This document shows positions 62,655 to 64,000 of a DNA stretch of 64,000 nt, one piece after another. The notes under the pieces were generated by a model. That model saw nothing but the letters and a program-made list of their open reading frames with translations, made no database searches and was not told where the DNA came from. A program made the translations under genes and the position numbers. The stretch's first letter is position 1, and each line of letters begins with the position of its first letter. This DNA comes from an uncultured Collinsella sp. (lineage in GTDB: Bacteria; Actinomycetota; Coriobacteriia; Coriobacteriales; Coriobacteriaceae), in contig UQIC01000002.1 of NCBI GenBank assembly GCA_900540985.1, positions 54,602 through 118,601 on the forward strand. Direction: 5' to 3'.

Positions 62655-63743
62655 CTAGTCTAGGCGGACTGGATCGTGGGGGTAGGCGTTGAGAATCTCG
62701 ACGCCGGACTCGGTCACCAGGGCAAGGTCCTCGATGCGGACGCCGGTGCGGCCGGGGAGGTAGATGCCCGGCTCGATGGAGAACGTCATGCCCGGCTCTA
62801 CGACTTGCTCGTTGACGAGCGAGACGTCGCCCGGCTCGTGGTCCTGCAGGCCGATCGAGTGCCCCAGGCGGTGTGTAAAGTACTGCCCATAGCCCGCATC
62901 CTCAATCACGTCGCGTGCGGCGCGGTCCAGGTCACACATGCGCACGCCCGGTGCGATGAGCGCCTCGGCGGCCTCGTTGGCACGGCGCACGATGTCGTAG
63001 ATGCGCGCCGTCTCCTCGTCCGGCTCGCCCCAAAAGAACGTGCGCGTCATGTCCGAGCAGTAGTTGCGATGGCGTCCGCCAATGTCGAACAGCACCACGT
63101 CGCCGCGCTTGAGTACCGTATCGTCGGGCTCGTGGTGCGGGTCGCCGGCGTTGGCGCCAAAGCTCACGATGGGCGGAAAGCTAAAGCCCTCGCAGCCGTG
63201 CTTGCGGTACAGACCGAGCATCTGATCGGCAATTTCGCGCTCCGTCACGCCCTCGCGGACGAGTTTGATGGCGTCGGCCATCACGGCGTCGTTGGCGGCC
63301 GAGGACGCGCGCATCAGCTCCTGCTCGGCGGCATCCTTGTGGGTGCGTGCGGCGGTGACGGCAAAGTCGCCCAGGAAAAACTCGCTGGCGGCATGGCGCT
63401 CCATGAGCGGCATCAAAAAGCCGGAGCGCATAACGGTATCGATGCCGAGCGGCTTGGTTGGATCGAGTTCGCGTGCGATGGCGTCGGTCACGATGTCGGT
63501 GTCGTTGTGGTAGGCCACGCGGGCATTGTCGTACTCGGGCAGCTGATGCAGGGCGTTGACCAAGATCACCGGCTCGCAATCGCGTGCGAGCAGCACGCCG
63601 CAAAAACGCTCGAACATATCGGCATAAAAACCGGTCAGATAGTAAATCGACCACGGGTCGTTTACGAGCAGCTGTGCGCCGGGGTGCTGAGCCTCGAGCG
63701 CATCGAGCACGCGCGCCACACGCTGGTCATCGACATGTGCCAT
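62655..63743 (-). CDS. M24 family metallopeptidase (Xaa-Pro aminopeptidase/dipeptidase type)
   Basis: A 362-residue pita-bread-fold peptidase. The metal ligands are visible in order: Asp in VLFDIGGRH, Asp in SDMTRTFF, His in HRLGHSIGL, Glu in SIEPGI and Glu in VRIEDLAL. The N-terminal creatinase-type domain spans about residues 5-130. It removes N-terminal residues before proline or splits Xaa-Pro dipeptides in the cytoplasm. GAAAGGA precedes the ATG at 63743; the longer reading to 63782 has no site. Confidence 0.92.
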   Translation of the reverse strand: MAHVDDQRVARVLDALEAQHPGAQLLVNDPWSIYYLTGFYADMFERFCGVLLARDCEPVILVNALHQLPEYDNARVAYHNDTDIVTDAIARELDPTKPLGIDTVMRSGFLMPLMERHAASEFFLGDFAVTAARTHKDAAEQELMRASSAANDAVMADAIKLVREGVTEREIADQMLGLYRKHGCEGFSFPPIVSFGANAGDPHHEPDDTVLKRGDVVLFDIGGRHRNYCSDMTRTFFWGEPDEETARIYDIVRRANEAAEALIAPGVRMCDLDRAARDVIEDAGYGQYFTHRLGHSIGLQDHEPGDVSLVNEQVVEPGMTFSIEPGIYLPGRTGVRIEDLALVTESGVEILNAYPHDPVRLD

Positions 63744-63854
63744 GAAACATCCTTTCGCTAGGTTGTCACCATGGTATCCCATGCCCGGCAGATAGGGACG
63801 TTCCTTTTATGCTGGCACTTTGGGACACTCCTTTGCATCCCATGCGGCCCTCAT

Positions 63855-63880
63855 AAGTTGCGGTGAAATACGGACTGTTT
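63855..63880. repeat. Palindromic repeat P1, half copy
   Basis: TAAGTTGCGGTGAAATACGG and the following ACTGTT match the P1 left arm exactly in type. No matching right arm follows within the window. The remainder of 63744-64000 shows no gene. Confidence 0.7.
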
Positions 63881-64000
63881 AGCGGCCTGAAGCCATAAAA
63901 CGGGGGTGCGGACGATTTCTTGGACCGCGCCTAGGCGTATCCAAAGTGGAGTGGGAAGGATAAACTGGACTTTCTTTTTAGGATCCTCAAGCGTATTGCC

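Overview
The window reads as a high-GC anaerobic actinobacterium of the class Coriobacteriia. Collinsella is the best guess, from the GC-rich codon use, the GGAGG-type ribosome sites and a strictly fermentative, hydrogen-evolving, selenium-using gene set. The genus is inference; no rRNA gene or other decisive marker is present. Almost every gene lies on the plus strand. The exceptions are two genes near the left end, a toxin-antitoxin pair and a peptidase at the right end.

Layout. 1-3000: a small release-factor-like protein, a lipid kinase and a CLC channel. 3185-8600: molybdenum supply, with moeA, mogA and a modABC transporter whose ModB carries an extra secreted N-terminal domain. 8601-17911: two paralogous 2-hydroxyacyl-CoA dehydratase / double-cubane-cluster-type proteins enclosing a five-gene peptide ABC transporter, followed by their ASKHA-type activase. 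17926-22277: a glycosyltransferase, then a selenium block of selD (itself read through a UGA), yedF, a DUF3343 protein and a NifS-like cysteine desulfurase. 22346-23952: a BrnQ transporter and tRNA-Pro and tRNA-Gly. 23953-24494: a nest of repeats. 24495-25287: a PIN/RelB pair. 25718-41132: a formate hydrogenlyase of the Hyf type, with hydN, a selenocysteine fdhF, hyfA to hyfI, a HycH-like gene, a HycI protease and a FocA channel. 41255-43372: an orphan molybdopterin oxidoreductase. 43449-48314: selA, selB, the selenocysteine tRNA gene selC (recognised by folding), mobA and a second, cysteine-rich DUF3343 protein. 48566-53897: glutamate dehydrogenase and a two-gene xanthine-dehydrogenase-like molybdenum hydroxylase. 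54047-62319: tRNA-Leu, tig, clpP, clpX, valS and folC. 62655-63743: an M24 peptidase.

How it fits together. Nearly everything needed to make and use selenocysteine and the molybdenum cofactor is clustered here. ModABC, MoeA, MogA and MobA provide molybdenum and mature the cofactor. SelD, SelA, SelB and SelC insert selenocysteine. The main client is formate dehydrogenase H, whose electrons feed the membrane hydrogenase to give H2 from formate imported by FocA. The YedF, DUF3343 and desulfurase genes, with a molybdenum hydroxylase further on, suggest a second use of selenium as a labile cofactor in a hydroxylase.

The least explained material is non-coding: a family of roughly 70-base palindromes (five whole copies, two halves), two copies of a 160-bp inverted-repeat element in opposite orientation, and two large foldback elements flanking valS that share a core sequence while their stems differ in sequence but still pair.
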